Assembly (NCBI GenBank): GCA_007693785.1
Contig: RECY01000029.1
Location: 26,395-90,394 of the forward strand
Reading direction: 5' to 3'
From: Phycisphaerales bacterium
GTDB lineage: Bacteria; Planctomycetota; Phycisphaerae; Phycisphaerales; UBA1924
DNA: 64,000 nucleotides
Below the pieces are notes generated by a model. It worked only from the letters and a program-made list of their open reading frames with translations, had not been told where the DNA came from and ran no database searches. Within the stretch, counting starts at the first letter, position 1; every line of letters starts with the position of its first letter. The position numbers were made by a program, and so were the translations under genes. Shown here piece after piece: positions 30,092-38,335 of the stretch.

Positions 30092-31069
30092 TCAAAGTCC
30101 AAGGCGGGCGCGCTTGGCGTCCCACTCGGCTTGCTCCCGCTTATTTGGGGTATCGAGAGGCAAGTTATCGGCTGTAGGGTCCGCAGCCACGCGTCGGATT
30201 GCCTCGATCTCGAGCCGAGTCAGGTGCATCGCCTCGAACTCATAATCCCGCCAGGCTTGCATCGTGACCGGGCAGATCTCCAGCATGAGGTCGTGCATCG
30301 CCTGGGCGTAGACCCGGATCTCTTGCTGGGCGTGGGCGTCGAGGCGCAAGCTCAAGAATCGCAGAGTGTTGTGCAGGTCGCACTTCCAGTACCACTCGGT
30401 GTAAGCGCTCACCGGCAGCCCGGCCCGCGCCAGCTCGCGGCTCACGCCCTGCTCTAGAAGCGACTCGTAGGTCTTGTATTGCGCCTCCACGGCATCGAGA
30501 TAGGCGAGATACCCGTCGGCCGTCGCTGCCTGGGCGGGGTCGGCGCGGTCGAAGGCGTCCTCGCCGCCCTGGCGGTTGCTGGTGGACTGTTTGCGGACTT
30601 GGTCAGGGGCGGGGCGGTAGAAGCGGTCTGGGACGACGGAGTAGCGGGCGGAGTATTCGTTGACGTTGGCCGTGCGGTGACGGATCCATTGGCGGGCGAC
30701 GAACATGGGCATCGCCATGTGGAACTTGAGCTCGACCATTTCAAAGGGTGTGGTGTGTCGGTGTCGGAGGAGGTAGCGGATGAGGGCCGCGTCTTCGGAG
30801 ACTTTTTTGGTGCCGGCCCCATAGGAGACGCGGGCGGCCTGGACGATGGCGGCGTCGGCGGTCTGCCCCGCCGGAACTAGGCGGGGCATCACGTCGACGA
30901 GCGCGATGAAGCCGTGGTCGTGGACGCGGATTTCGCGGCGGGCGTCGCCGTCGAGGATGTCGGCGAGGGGGGACTCGGGCGGGATGCGCCGGACCTGCCC
31001 GGGGACGCCGGGCTTGGGCTCGACGGCGGCGGCATCGGATGCGGTGGCGGCGGCAGGGTCTGGGCTCAT
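30092..31069 (-). CDS. thyX: FAD-dependent thymidylate synthase ThyX
   Basis: Encodes 325 aa from ATG 31069. ThyX makes dTMP from dUMP using methylene-tetrahydrofolate and FAD, the alternative to ThyA. The ThyX motif RHRTANVNEYS (Arg130-His-Arg, with Ser140) is intact. Other expected segments are IVQAARVSYGAGTKK, RYLLRHRHTTPFEMVELKF and DLHNTLRFLSLRLD. The length exceeds small ThyX proteins (about 220-250 aa) because of a 45-residue N-terminal extension and a longer C-terminus. The longer frame to 31192 is GC-rich and unsupported. No thyA is in the window. Confidence 0.95.
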   Translation of the reverse strand: MSPDPAAATASDAAAVEPKPGVPGQVRRIPPESPLADILDGDARREIRVHDHGFIALVDVMPRLVPAGQTADAAIVQAARVSYGAGTKKVSEDAALIRYLLRHRHTTPFEMVELKFHMAMPMFVARQWIRHRTANVNEYSARYSVVPDRFYRPAPDQVRKQSTSNRQGGEDAFDRADPAQAATADGYLAYLDAVEAQYKTYESLLEQGVSRELARAGLPVSAYTEWYWKCDLHNTLRFLSLRLDAHAQQEIRVYAQAMHDLMLEICPVTMQAWRDYEFEAMHLTRLEIEAIRRVAADPTADNLPLDTPNKREQAEWDAKRARLGL

Positions 31070-31188
31070 GGGCAGAGGATCGGCGCTGTGCGCAAGAAAT
31101 GCAAGCGAGGGGGGGAGGGGAGATGGCCGGATCGCAGATGAGCAGATGGCCAGATCGCGGGGAGGAGAGTGGGGAGGGTGGGGAGCCC

Positions 31189-31340
31189 TCACCCCGGCCC
31201 TCTCCCGCGGACGGGAGAGGGGGCGGGAGTGGGGAGCACTGACCTTGGGGACAAGGTCAGTGGCACAGGGATTCAGATTCGGTCGGCCCCCTCAGTCGGC
31301 TCTGCCGACAGCTCCCCCGCCGGGGCAGGGGAGCGAGGGA
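31189..31340. repeat. cluster of intergenic palindromic repeats
   Basis: Three stem-loop groups lie between convergent-free minus-strand genes. CCCTCTCCCG and CGGGAGAGGG (31198-31221) form a perfect 10-bp stem. CACTGACCTT and AAGGTCAGTG (31237-31262) form another. GTCGGC/GCCGAC (31295-31309) and GCTCCCC/GGGGAGC (31311-31334) form a tandem pair. Such CCCTCTCCC-type and CTCAGTCGGC-type palindromes recur in intergenic DNA of many bacteria. The second one could terminate the minus-strand gene at 31345. Confidence 0.6.
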
Positions 31341-31344
31341 TGGG

Positions 31345-32811
31345 TCAGTTCGGCGTGGGCTCGTGGGGTGGGTAGATCTGGAAATCGCCCCGGGGCTCGT
31401 GGGCGCCCGTCGTTGGGCGTGGTCGCCATGTTTTCCAGGCTTCGTCGGTGTGGCGTCCGTCTTCGTCGATGCCGTCGAGCCCGACGCTGTAGAGCAGGGG
31501 GCGTCCCTCTGTGACGCGGTAGGGCAGGGGGCGGCCGGTGGCGCGGTCGGTGGGGTGCTGCTCGAGCCAGGCCGGGATGAGTTGATCCAGCGTCTCCGGG
31601 TAGCGCCCGTGCTCGGCACGGTACCGGTGGAGGGCGACCGCGACGCGTGCGCCTTCCAGAAGCATCCTCGCACGCTCGGATTCGACGCCCGCTCTGAAAG
31701 ATACGGGCAGCCAGACCAGAAGGAGGCGCTCGCCCCGCGCCGCCTCGGCGGGGTCGGCGAGGTCGGGCATGGGGCCCCATTGCCAGATCGGTGTGGCGGC
31801 TCGCTGGCGGGCCGCGTCGAGGTGGGTGTGGTACGCCTCGTTCAGCGTGCGGCGTGAGGGGAAGCCCATTGCGAAGAGCGGGGCGGTCGGGATGTAGCGG
31901 GCCCAGTTGGGGATGACTTCGGGTGTGCTGCACACCATCTCCGCGAGCAGGCGGGCGCCTTCGGGGGTGAGTCGCCCGTTGCCGCGCCCGTCGTCGGTGT
32001 AGACCCGCTGGAGCGTGTCGTCGAAGCCCATATGCTCGAAGCGCATGTCCAGGACGAGGCTCGCGGGGTCGAAGGACGCCAGCGTCCGGTCGAGTTCGTC
32101 GAGTTGGGGCGGTGTGAAGCGGTCGGCGTGCTCGTGGACGAGCCGCACCGCGGTGTCGGCGGCGAGGGCGACGATCGCCGCACGGACGAGTTGCGTGATG
32201 TAGAACGGCGGGTCCGCGGCGTGGTTGGCGAGGTCGAGGATGGCGCGGATATCGGCGATGGCGTCGTCGGTTTGGCCGGCCTCCGCGGCGATCAGCGCGT
32301 GCGCGGCCACCGTGCGCGCGTGCTGGCGCACAACGCTGAGGTGCGGGAGCACGATCGTCCAGAGCACCGGGTTCTCGGAAGGCTCTTCGGGCGCATAATC
32401 CGGCATGCTCGCGCGGGCATAGACGGGATCGGTGGCGTCGGTGAAGCGGAGTCCGAGGCGTGGCTTTCGGGCGGCGTCACGGATCGCGGGGACGTGCTCC
32501 GGGTGGGCCGCCAGCCAGGCGACGGTGTCCGCGTGAGTCTGCGGGTCGAACGCGTCGTTGCCCCAGATGCTGTTTCGGATCTCAACCGGGGCGGCATAGA
32601 AGGTGGCCCACGCATCGACCAGGCCTGACCAGGCGGGTTCGCCCTCGGTGGGGAGCGCGTCGTTGATCTCCTGCATGTAGTTGCGGGCGATGTTGGGCGA
32701 GGCGGTGTAGAAGCGGGCCGCGATGATCGCGTACAGGAGGAGCGGGAGCCCGACGATCAGCAGCAGGGCGATTTTGACAGGGTGTGCGACTATCCAGCGC
32801 GGCATCGCCAT
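31345..32811 (-). CDS. membrane-anchored protein, paralogue of the neighbouring gene
   Basis: Encodes 488 aa from ATG 32811, with a GAGGAG site; the frame to 32826 adds only five residues. An N-terminal anchor helix (about residues 11-29, KIALLLIVGLPLLLYAIIA) is followed by SPNIARNYMQEINDALP and a long helical region. The C-terminal 110 residues carry ALHRYRAEHGRYPETLDQLI, then TDRATGRPLPYRV and LYSVGLDGIDEDG, a block like the periplasmic domain of planctomycete pseudopilin G-type proteins. It shares the same architecture and the phrase NIARNY with the 513-aa protein upstream (32942-34483), so the two arose by tandem duplication. The function is unknown. Confidence 0.75.
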   Translation of the reverse strand: MAMPRWIVAHPVKIALLLIVGLPLLLYAIIAARFYTASPNIARNYMQEINDALPTEGEPAWSGLVDAWATFYAAPVEIRNSIWGNDAFDPQTHADTVAWLAAHPEHVPAIRDAARKPRLGLRFTDATDPVYARASMPDYAPEEPSENPVLWTIVLPHLSVVRQHARTVAAHALIAAEAGQTDDAIADIRAILDLANHAADPPFYITQLVRAAIVALAADTAVRLVHEHADRFTPPQLDELDRTLASFDPASLVLDMRFEHMGFDDTLQRVYTDDGRGNGRLTPEGARLLAEMVCSTPEVIPNWARYIPTAPLFAMGFPSRRTLNEAYHTHLDAARQRAATPIWQWGPMPDLADPAEAARGERLLLVWLPVSFRAGVESERARMLLEGARVAVALHRYRAEHGRYPETLDQLIPAWLEQHPTDRATGRPLPYRVTEGRPLLYSVGLDGIDEDGRHTDEAWKTWRPRPTTGAHEPRGDFQIYPPHEPTPN

Positions 32812-32941
32812 GCGTTCTCCTCGCACCGAGGCGGGGCCGGGGCCTCGGATGCGGGTTGGACGCGGGGCGACGCGGGCGGTTCCCTTGGGGGAAGGCCCGA
32901 TAGCCGCGGCTTGGCGGCGGCGTGTGGTGGGAAGTCGGCGG

Positions 32942-34483
32942 TCAGTTACCCCTTGATGGCGGTGGTGGCGGTGGGTAATAGACCCAGTCGCCGGTGGGGA
33001 GGTTGTCGGGGACGGGGTCGAGTTGGAGACGCCGGGCGAGTTCTTCGGGGGGGAGCCATCGCATCCATGAGAGGTGGTTGTGGTCGCCGCCGTTGTCGGT
33101 GTAGTTGAGGCCGACGCTGTAGAGGATGGGGGTGTTGTTGTCGAGTCGGTAGACGAGGGGGCCGCCGGTGGCGCGGTCGATGGGGAGGGTGTCGAGGAAG
33201 TCGGGGACGAGTTCGTCGAGGGTGGCGGGGTAGTGGACGTGGTCGCGGCGGAAGCGTTCGAGGGCGACGGCGGCGCGGGTGGCGATGACCATCTGTTTCG
33301 AGTGCTCCCCCATGACGAGCATGCGATTGAAGCTGGGAAGGAACATAATGGCGAGGTCGATCTCGAGCATGCCGAAGAGGCGGGACTCGACTTCGATGTC
33401 GTCGATGGTGGGATCGTGTGCGCGTTCGTGGACGGGCTGTGATGCGCGTTTCTCGATCGCGTCGGCGAACATGTTAAACCGCGCGAGGGCTTCGGCTCGG
33501 GAGGGGTAGAACCCGGCGACGAGCGGCATCATCTGCTTTTCGAGCACGCCGGGGTTCATGTCGAACATCACGGTGCTGATGAGCTCGATGCCCTCGGCGG
33601 TGATCCGGCCGTCGCCTTGGCCGTCATCTGTGAACGCGCGTTGCAGGATGTCTTCAAAGCTCATGCGTTCGACTGTGAGCGACGGCGTGAGACTGTCCAG
33701 GTCGATCCGGTCGAGGAGCCGAGCGAGTTCGTTCAGGCTGGCATCATCGAAATGTTCGGGGCTGCGGTGGATCGCGCGGCACACCGTGTCGTGCACGTGC
33801 GAGATCATCGCGTAGCGGACAATCTGCGAGATCACCATGGGCGGCTGGGCGCTGTGCTCGGCGATTGCGAGCATGGCGCGGACGTCTTCAAGGAAGATGT
33901 CGGGACGCCCGTCGGCGATCGCGAGGGCGGCGTGGGCGCGGAGCGTGCGCGTGAAATCTCGCATCATGCCCAGTTGGGGGAGCAGCGTGTTGATCAGGAT
34001 CGGGTTCTCGCTCGGCTCTTTGTCCACGTATCTGCCGAACCGCTCGGCGTAGAGCGGGTTCTCGGCGTCGCTGATGCGGAATCCAGTCGCCGGGCGCGAG
34101 GCGCCGGTGAGCAAGGCCTCGCGGTAACCGGGGTTCTCCGCGAGCCACTCGCGGAACGTGGCGGCCGCGGGTTGGTCGGGGGTGAGGTCCAGCTCATAGA
34201 CGAGGCGTGCGGGGCTGTCTCGGTCGATGATGTAGGCGAAGGCATCGAGGTAGTGCGGCCAGGCCGGGTCCTCGGCGTCGGGCTTGGTGTATTGCTCGTT
34301 GATTTCGGCGGCGTAATTCCGCGCGATGTTGACGGTGCCGCTGCTGAGGCGCGCCGCACTGACGATGTACAACGCCACGATCAGTGCGATCAGCAGCGCT
34401 AGGCCGAGTGCGGTGAAGAGCAGGAGCTTCATCGGGAAACTCATGGGGGGCTTGGCGGCTGGGGCGTCGTGCGGGTGTGGCAT
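32942..34483 (-). CDS. membrane-anchored protein, paralogue of the neighbouring gene
   Basis: Encodes 513 aa from ATG 34483, with ATG 34444 (MSFPMKLL) as an alternative start. The anchor helix is KLLLFTALGLALLIALIVALYI. It is followed by VNIARNYAAEINEQY, a helical middle of about 330 residues, and the block ALERFRRDHVHYPATLDELVPD, ATGGPLVYRLD and LYSVGLNYTDNGGDHNHLSW. This last block matches the C-terminal block of the 488-aa paralogue and of secretion-type pseudopilin proteins. It lies 33 bp downstream of the TPR/protease-like gene and 130 bp upstream of the paralogue, so the three genes probably form one unit. No catalytic residues are visible. Confidence 0.75.
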   Translation of the reverse strand: MPHPHDAPAAKPPMSFPMKLLLFTALGLALLIALIVALYIVSAARLSSGTVNIARNYAAEINEQYTKPDAEDPAWPHYLDAFAYIIDRDSPARLVYELDLTPDQPAAATFREWLAENPGYREALLTGASRPATGFRISDAENPLYAERFGRYVDKEPSENPILINTLLPQLGMMRDFTRTLRAHAALAIADGRPDIFLEDVRAMLAIAEHSAQPPMVISQIVRYAMISHVHDTVCRAIHRSPEHFDDASLNELARLLDRIDLDSLTPSLTVERMSFEDILQRAFTDDGQGDGRITAEGIELISTVMFDMNPGVLEKQMMPLVAGFYPSRAEALARFNMFADAIEKRASQPVHERAHDPTIDDIEVESRLFGMLEIDLAIMFLPSFNRMLVMGEHSKQMVIATRAAVALERFRRDHVHYPATLDELVPDFLDTLPIDRATGGPLVYRLDNNTPILYSVGLNYTDNGGDHNHLSWMRWLPPEELARRLQLDPVPDNLPTGDWVYYPPPPPPSRGN

Positions 34484-34516
34484 GGGGGTGCTCGATGGGT
34501 GTGGGGGGGGAGAGAT

Positions 34517-36046
34517 TTAGTCGGGCTGGCGTTCGACGAGTTGGATGCGGTGGGTGGTTTCCTGGTTCCCTCGGGTGCGGACGCGGACGTCGACGGTTTC
34601 GCCCGGCTGGTGGTCGCTGAGGACGCGGACGAGTTCGGAGAGGTCGCGGGTGGTGCGTCCGTTGATGGCGGTGATGGCGTCGCCGGGGCGGAGAGGGAAG
34701 TTTCGGCGTTCGGCTCGGGGTCGTGTGATGGTGGTGACGGTGGGGCCGAGGCCGGTGCCGGCGTCGACCTCGACGCCGAGGCTGGGGCCACCGACGGGGA
34801 TGCGCTCGGCGACTTCCGGCAGGTCGCGGAGCCAGAGGCGGAAGGCGCGATCGAACTCGTGGGGCGCGAGCCCTGTCGCGTCGAGCATGGCTTGATAGCC
34901 AGCGGGGTCGTCGGTCGGGTTGTCACTCAGGGATTCGGTGTAGAGGCGGTAGAAGTCGCGGAGCTGCCCGCGGTCGTGGAGGAAGAGCATGAGCGAGCGC
35001 GCGATCGCGTAGTTGGCGAGCGGCCGCCCGCTGGTGAAGCGGTCGCGGGGGATGCGCAGGTAGTCGCGGAGCGGGGGGAGGCTGAGCCCGGCGGCGAGGC
35101 GTTTGACGCTGTTGGTGCGCCAGTTGGGGACGGGCTGGTGGAGCCCTATCGCGGGGTCGGGGTCGAGGTCTTCGGGCAGGCTGCAGAGGCCTTCCTGGAT
35201 CCAGATGTGGTGCTGCTGGGCGAGTCGGGCGTTGTGGCGCCAGTGGAGGACGTGGGCGTACTCGTGTCGGAGTGTGGGGCCGAGGTCGGCGGCGACGAGC
35301 TGCTTGCGGTCGTGGTTGTACTCGCCGCCGATCTGGAAGAAGGAGCCGGCGCCGCCGGGGCCGAAGCGTTGCTGGGCCCATGTTTTGAAATCGGCGCGGG
35401 TGGGGAGGACGATGCTGACCCAGGCGTCCTCGGGCTGGGCGCGATCGACGCTCGGCTCGACCTCGCGGACGAACCAGTCGTGGGTGCGGTCGATCTCGGC
35501 GCGGGCTTGGTCGAAGAGGGTCTGGTCGAAGCCGACGGCGAAGAGGAGGCGTTGCTCGTCGTCGCGGTGGTAGATGTAGCGCGGGCCGAACTGGCGTTGG
35601 AGGCTTTCGAAGGTGGCGTCGGCGTGGGCTCGGAGGAGGTCGTCCCAGCGTTCGTCGAGGGCTCGGAAGGCGTCGGTCTCGCGGGCGGCGGCGAGGTGGG
35701 GGTCGCGTCGCATGGTGGGGGCGTCGGTGAAGCCGAGGCGGGCGGCTTCGAAGAGGTATTCGACCGCTTCGTCGGGTCGCCCCTGCATGCTGAGCGCACA
35801 GGCGAGGTTGTAGCGGAGGATGAAGGAATCTGGGTATTGGTTGAGGAGGGGGCGGAGCAGGGCCTCGGCCTCGGCGTATTCGCCCTCGGCGAAGGCGCGG
35901 AAGGCGGGGGCCATGGGCTCGTCGGGGGCCTCGCGCCCGGGCTGAGCAAGGGCGGCGGTGGTGAGGCAGGCGATCAGGGCGGCGAGCAGGGCAACAAGCA
36001 GGGCCGGGCCTGGGCTGCAACGGGTGGGTTTGAGGCGTCTCGGCAT
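34517..36046 (-). CDS. exported TPR, HExxH metallopeptidase-like and PDZ protein
   Basis: Encodes 509 aa from ATG 36046. It has a signal peptide (residues about 15-34, ending TTAALAQ). Residues about 45-110 are tetratricopeptide-like: AFRAFAEGEYAEAEALLRPLL and ILRYNLACALSMQGRPDEAVEY. The middle contains HEYAHVLHW (the zinc-binding HExxH) followed by IWIQEGLCSLPE, whose Glu is well placed as the third ligand, as in gluzincin-like peptidases. The C-terminus is a PDZ domain (LRPGDAITAINGRTTRDL). The combination suggests a periplasmic or extracellular protease that binds a partner or substrate. It is the first gene of the unit containing the paralogous membrane-anchored proteins. Confidence 0.8.
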   Translation of the reverse strand: MPRRLKPTRCSPGPALLVALLAALIACLTTAALAQPGREAPDEPMAPAFRAFAEGEYAEAEALLRPLLNQYPDSFILRYNLACALSMQGRPDEAVEYLFEAARLGFTDAPTMRRDPHLAAARETDAFRALDERWDDLLRAHADATFESLQRQFGPRYIYHRDDEQRLLFAVGFDQTLFDQARAEIDRTHDWFVREVEPSVDRAQPEDAWVSIVLPTRADFKTWAQQRFGPGGAGSFFQIGGEYNHDRKQLVAADLGPTLRHEYAHVLHWRHNARLAQQHHIWIQEGLCSLPEDLDPDPAIGLHQPVPNWRTNSVKRLAAGLSLPPLRDYLRIPRDRFTSGRPLANYAIARSLMLFLHDRGQLRDFYRLYTESLSDNPTDDPAGYQAMLDATGLAPHEFDRAFRLWLRDLPEVAERIPVGGPSLGVEVDAGTGLGPTVTTITRPRAERRNFPLRPGDAITAINGRTTRDLSELVRVLSDHQPGETVDVRVRTRGNQETTHRIQLVERQPD

Positions 36047-36316
36047 GGTGTTTTGGGGATCCGGGGCGTTGGGATGGGGGTATCGAGGGTGACGCCGCGA
36101 GGCGTGCGCTGCGGGCTCGGCGGCGGGCCCGGGGGTGCGGGTTGTGGGGGTGCGGCGGCCCGTTGTAGACTACCGGAGCGTGACGCGGGCGATTCGCCCC
36201 GGTTTGGCGACGTACAGTTGCCACCACTGGCCCGGCTTGTGCTTCGGGTCTGTGTTTGGGCCCGTGCTTCGGGCTGTTGCGTTGGCTTTTGGACACCGGA
36301 TTTGAGGTATCGCCGC

Positions 36317-37012
36317 ATGGACGTCCGACCGGGAGCTTTGGGAGCGATGGCGCTGGGTCTGGCGTTGGCGGCGGGTTCAGGGTGGCTGCCGTCGGGTGTG
36401 CCGCTGGGGCCGAGTTCGGCTTCGGCGATGTTCCCGCAGCCGGACCCGGTGCCGAGGCGTTGGCAACTGGATCTCCGCCCCGGCCCGCTCCGCGCGGCGG
36501 TGGTGGACACGCCGATCCGTCAGGCGGATGGTGCGGTGGTGGTGGAGCCTCGGGCGTACGTGTATTTCACCTACACCGTGACGAATTACACGGCTCGCGA
36601 CCTGCTGTTTGCGCCGGTGTTCGAGATGGCGACGGATCAGGGTCGTCTTCAGCGTGCGGGGCGCGGGGTGCCTTTCGAGGTGACCGGGGAGCTGCTGCGT
36701 CGCCTGGACAACCCGTTCCTGGTGGACCAGGTGGACATGCTGGGTGTGCTGCAGCAGGGTGAGGAGAACGCGCGGGAGGGGCTGGTGGTCTGGCCGCTGG
36801 AGAAGCTCGACGTCGGGCAGATCGTGGTTTATGCGGCCGGTTTCAGCGGGGAGAACGAGGTCCTGCGTTGGACGGACCCGGAGACGGGGGAGGAGCGGGT
36901 GATCAACCTGCGGAAGACGTACGAGATGCGTTTTGCGACGCCGGGGAACATCGACCCGTCCCGTTCGCGCCCGTTTGGTATGGCGGAGCGTCCGCGGTGG
37001 ATTATGCGGTAG
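36317..37012 (+). CDS. exported protein of unknown function
   Basis: Encodes 231 aa from ATG 36317. The same frame is open far upstream to 34469, but that part is antisense to the metallopeptidase gene and is not credible. A signal peptide covers residues 1-40 or so (GAMALGLALAAGSGW). The mature part is beta-rich: AYVYFTYTVTNYTARDLLFAP, RLDNPFLVDQVDMLGV and GQIVVYAAGFSGENEVLRW, which reads like an immunoglobulin-like or bacterial surface domain. It ends in MAERPRWIMR. No motif identifies it. It is upstream of rpmA, with a 206-bp gap. Confidence 0.6.
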   Translation: MDVRPGALGAMALGLALAAGSGWLPSGVPLGPSSASAMFPQPDPVPRRWQLDLRPGPLRAAVVDTPIRQADGAVVVEPRAYVYFTYTVTNYTARDLLFAPVFEMATDQGRLQRAGRGVPFEVTGELLRRLDNPFLVDQVDMLGVLQQGEENAREGLVVWPLEKLDVGQIVVYAAGFSGENEVLRWTDPETGEERVINLRKTYEMRFATPGNIDPSRSRPFGMAERPRWIMR

Positions 37013-37218
37013 GGAAGGGATGAAGCACTAGGCATTGGGTTGGTAGGGGAGGGAGTAGGTTGGGGAGAGCGTTGGGGTTGGGGGCTGTGGTGGGGGTGGA
37101 CGGTTTGTGGGGTGTGGCCTAGGCTTGCCCTCGCCTCGGGCCGGTTGTGGGCCGATGGTATGATTTCGCAATCGACCCCGTGGCGCCTCGCCTCGGTGGG
37201 TGTTTGGAGAGTGCCGCG

Positions 37219-37518
37219 ATGGCGCACAAAAAGGGCCAGGGCTCGACGAAAAACGGGCGTGACTCGAACCCGCAGTACCGGGGCGTGAAGCTCTACGGCG
37301 GCGAGTTCGCACAGACCGGGAACATCATCATCCGCCAGTGCGGGACGAAGTTTCAGGCCGGGTTCAACGTGAAGCGTGCGAAGGACGACACGCTGTTCGC
37401 GCTGACCGATGGTCGCGTGGTCTTCCAGGGTCGTAAGGTGCACGTCGATCCGATCGCGGAGGATGCGCCGCGTCCGGTGGCGCTGACGCGTTTGCGTGCG
37501 GCGGTCGCGGCGAACTGA
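37219..37518 (+). CDS. rpmA: 50S ribosomal protein L27
   Basis: Encodes 99 aa from ATG 37219, with a GGAGAG site. L27 contributes its flexible N-terminus to the peptidyl transferase region of the large subunit. The sequence begins [21 protein letters not shown], without the extra leader cut off in Firmicutes. It continues [17 protein letters not shown] and GRKVHVDP, all standard. rplU is normally directly upstream but is absent here; the preceding gene encodes an exported protein. A TATGAT at about 37158 is a possible -10. A clear terminator follows, so the gene is probably transcribed alone. Confidence 0.95.
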   Translation: MAHKKGQGSTKNGRDSNPQYRGVKLYGGEFAQTGNIIIRQCGTKFQAGFNVKRAKDDTLFALTDGRVVFQGRKVHVDPIAEDAPRPVALTRLRAAVAAN

Positions 37519-37549
37519 TCGCGCGTTTGCTGTTTAAGAACTATTGATG

Positions 37550-37577
37550 ACGCCGACCCTGTAGGGTCGGCGTTTTT
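37550..37577 (+). terminator. intrinsic terminator of rpmA
   Basis: A perfect 10-bp stem, ACGCCGACCC (37550-37559) and GGGTCGGCGT (37564-37573), has a four-base loop and is followed by TTTT. It lies 31 bp after the stop. Confidence 0.9.
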
Positions 37578-37602
37578 CATTGTCGCGCGGGACCGACTGG
37601 GC

Positions 37603-38322
37603 TTAGGGCGCGTTGTAGTAGGCGAACTCGATTGGGATTTGTGCGAAGAGGTCGGCGGGGTGGTCGCTGAAGGCGATGAGCTCGTCGTGCTTACGGATGT
37701 TGGTCATGCGGAGACAGCAGATCCAGCCGCGGGCGATCCACCAGGAGTCGGTTTTGTGCGCACCAGGGAGGGTGTTGATGAACGCCTGAATCTGTGGCGT
37801 GAGGCAGAGGAGGGCGAAGTCGGGATCGTCGGTGGTGATGCGCCATCGCTTGGTGAACTCGGGGTCTTCGAGTTCGAGCGGGGGCTTGCCGGTGGCGATG
37901 AGATTGCGGAAGAAGCGGTTGAGGGTGTTTGTGGGCTCGAGACGGAGTTCCGGCCAGTAGGGCGGGCAGGGGAAGGCGGCGATGGTGTGGTGGTATGTTT
38001 GAGAACTGCGTCCGCTGCTGGCGGTGTAGCTGTGGTTGAAGAGACGGGGGCGGAGCGTGGGGTCGATCCTGGCTTGGGGCAGTCCGATCGCGAACCATTT
38101 CAGGCCTTTGTGCCCGGTTCGGAGCCTCGGCGTGATGTGCTCGAAGGGCGTGAAGCATTCGTGCTTGTCGGCTTTTTTCATGCGGTCGAAGACTTCGAAG
38201 CCAGCGGCTTCGAGGGCTTCGCGTCGCTTGCGGGCGACCTTGCGGTGGTAGCGGATCGACTCGAAGACGATCAGGGCGACCGCGACGACGCCGAAGACGA
38301 TGAAAAACCAGACGGGTGGCAT
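37603..38322 (-). CDS. membrane-anchored protein of unknown function
   Basis: Encodes 239 aa from ATG 38322. The N-terminus is a single membrane helix (WFFIVFGVVAVALIVFESI) followed by YHRKVARKRR, which predicts a cytoplasmic C-terminal domain of about 200 residues. That domain has well-formed alpha and beta segments (KHECFTPFEHITPRL, LEDPEFTKRWRIT, PDFALLCLTPQIQAF). I do not recognise the family. It follows kdsA by 13 bp on the same strand and is probably cotranscribed, but no link to lipopolysaccharide synthesis is visible. Confidence 0.65.
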   Translation of the reverse strand: MPPVWFFIVFGVVAVALIVFESIRYHRKVARKRREALEAAGFEVFDRMKKADKHECFTPFEHITPRLRTGHKGLKWFAIGLPQARIDPTLRPRLFNHSYTASSGRSSQTYHHTIAAFPCPPYWPELRLEPTNTLNRFFRNLIATGKPPLELEDPEFTKRWRITTDDPDFALLCLTPQIQAFINTLPGAHKTDSWWIARGWICCLRMTNIRKHDELIAFSDHPADLFAQIPIEFAYYNAP

Positions 38323-38335
38323 GTCGGGCGGCAGT

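Noticed and set aside
34469..36316. 5' extension of the 231-aa exported protein gene
   Set aside because: The open frame is continuous but lies antisense to the TPR/HExxH protein. The real start, with a signal peptide, is at 36317.
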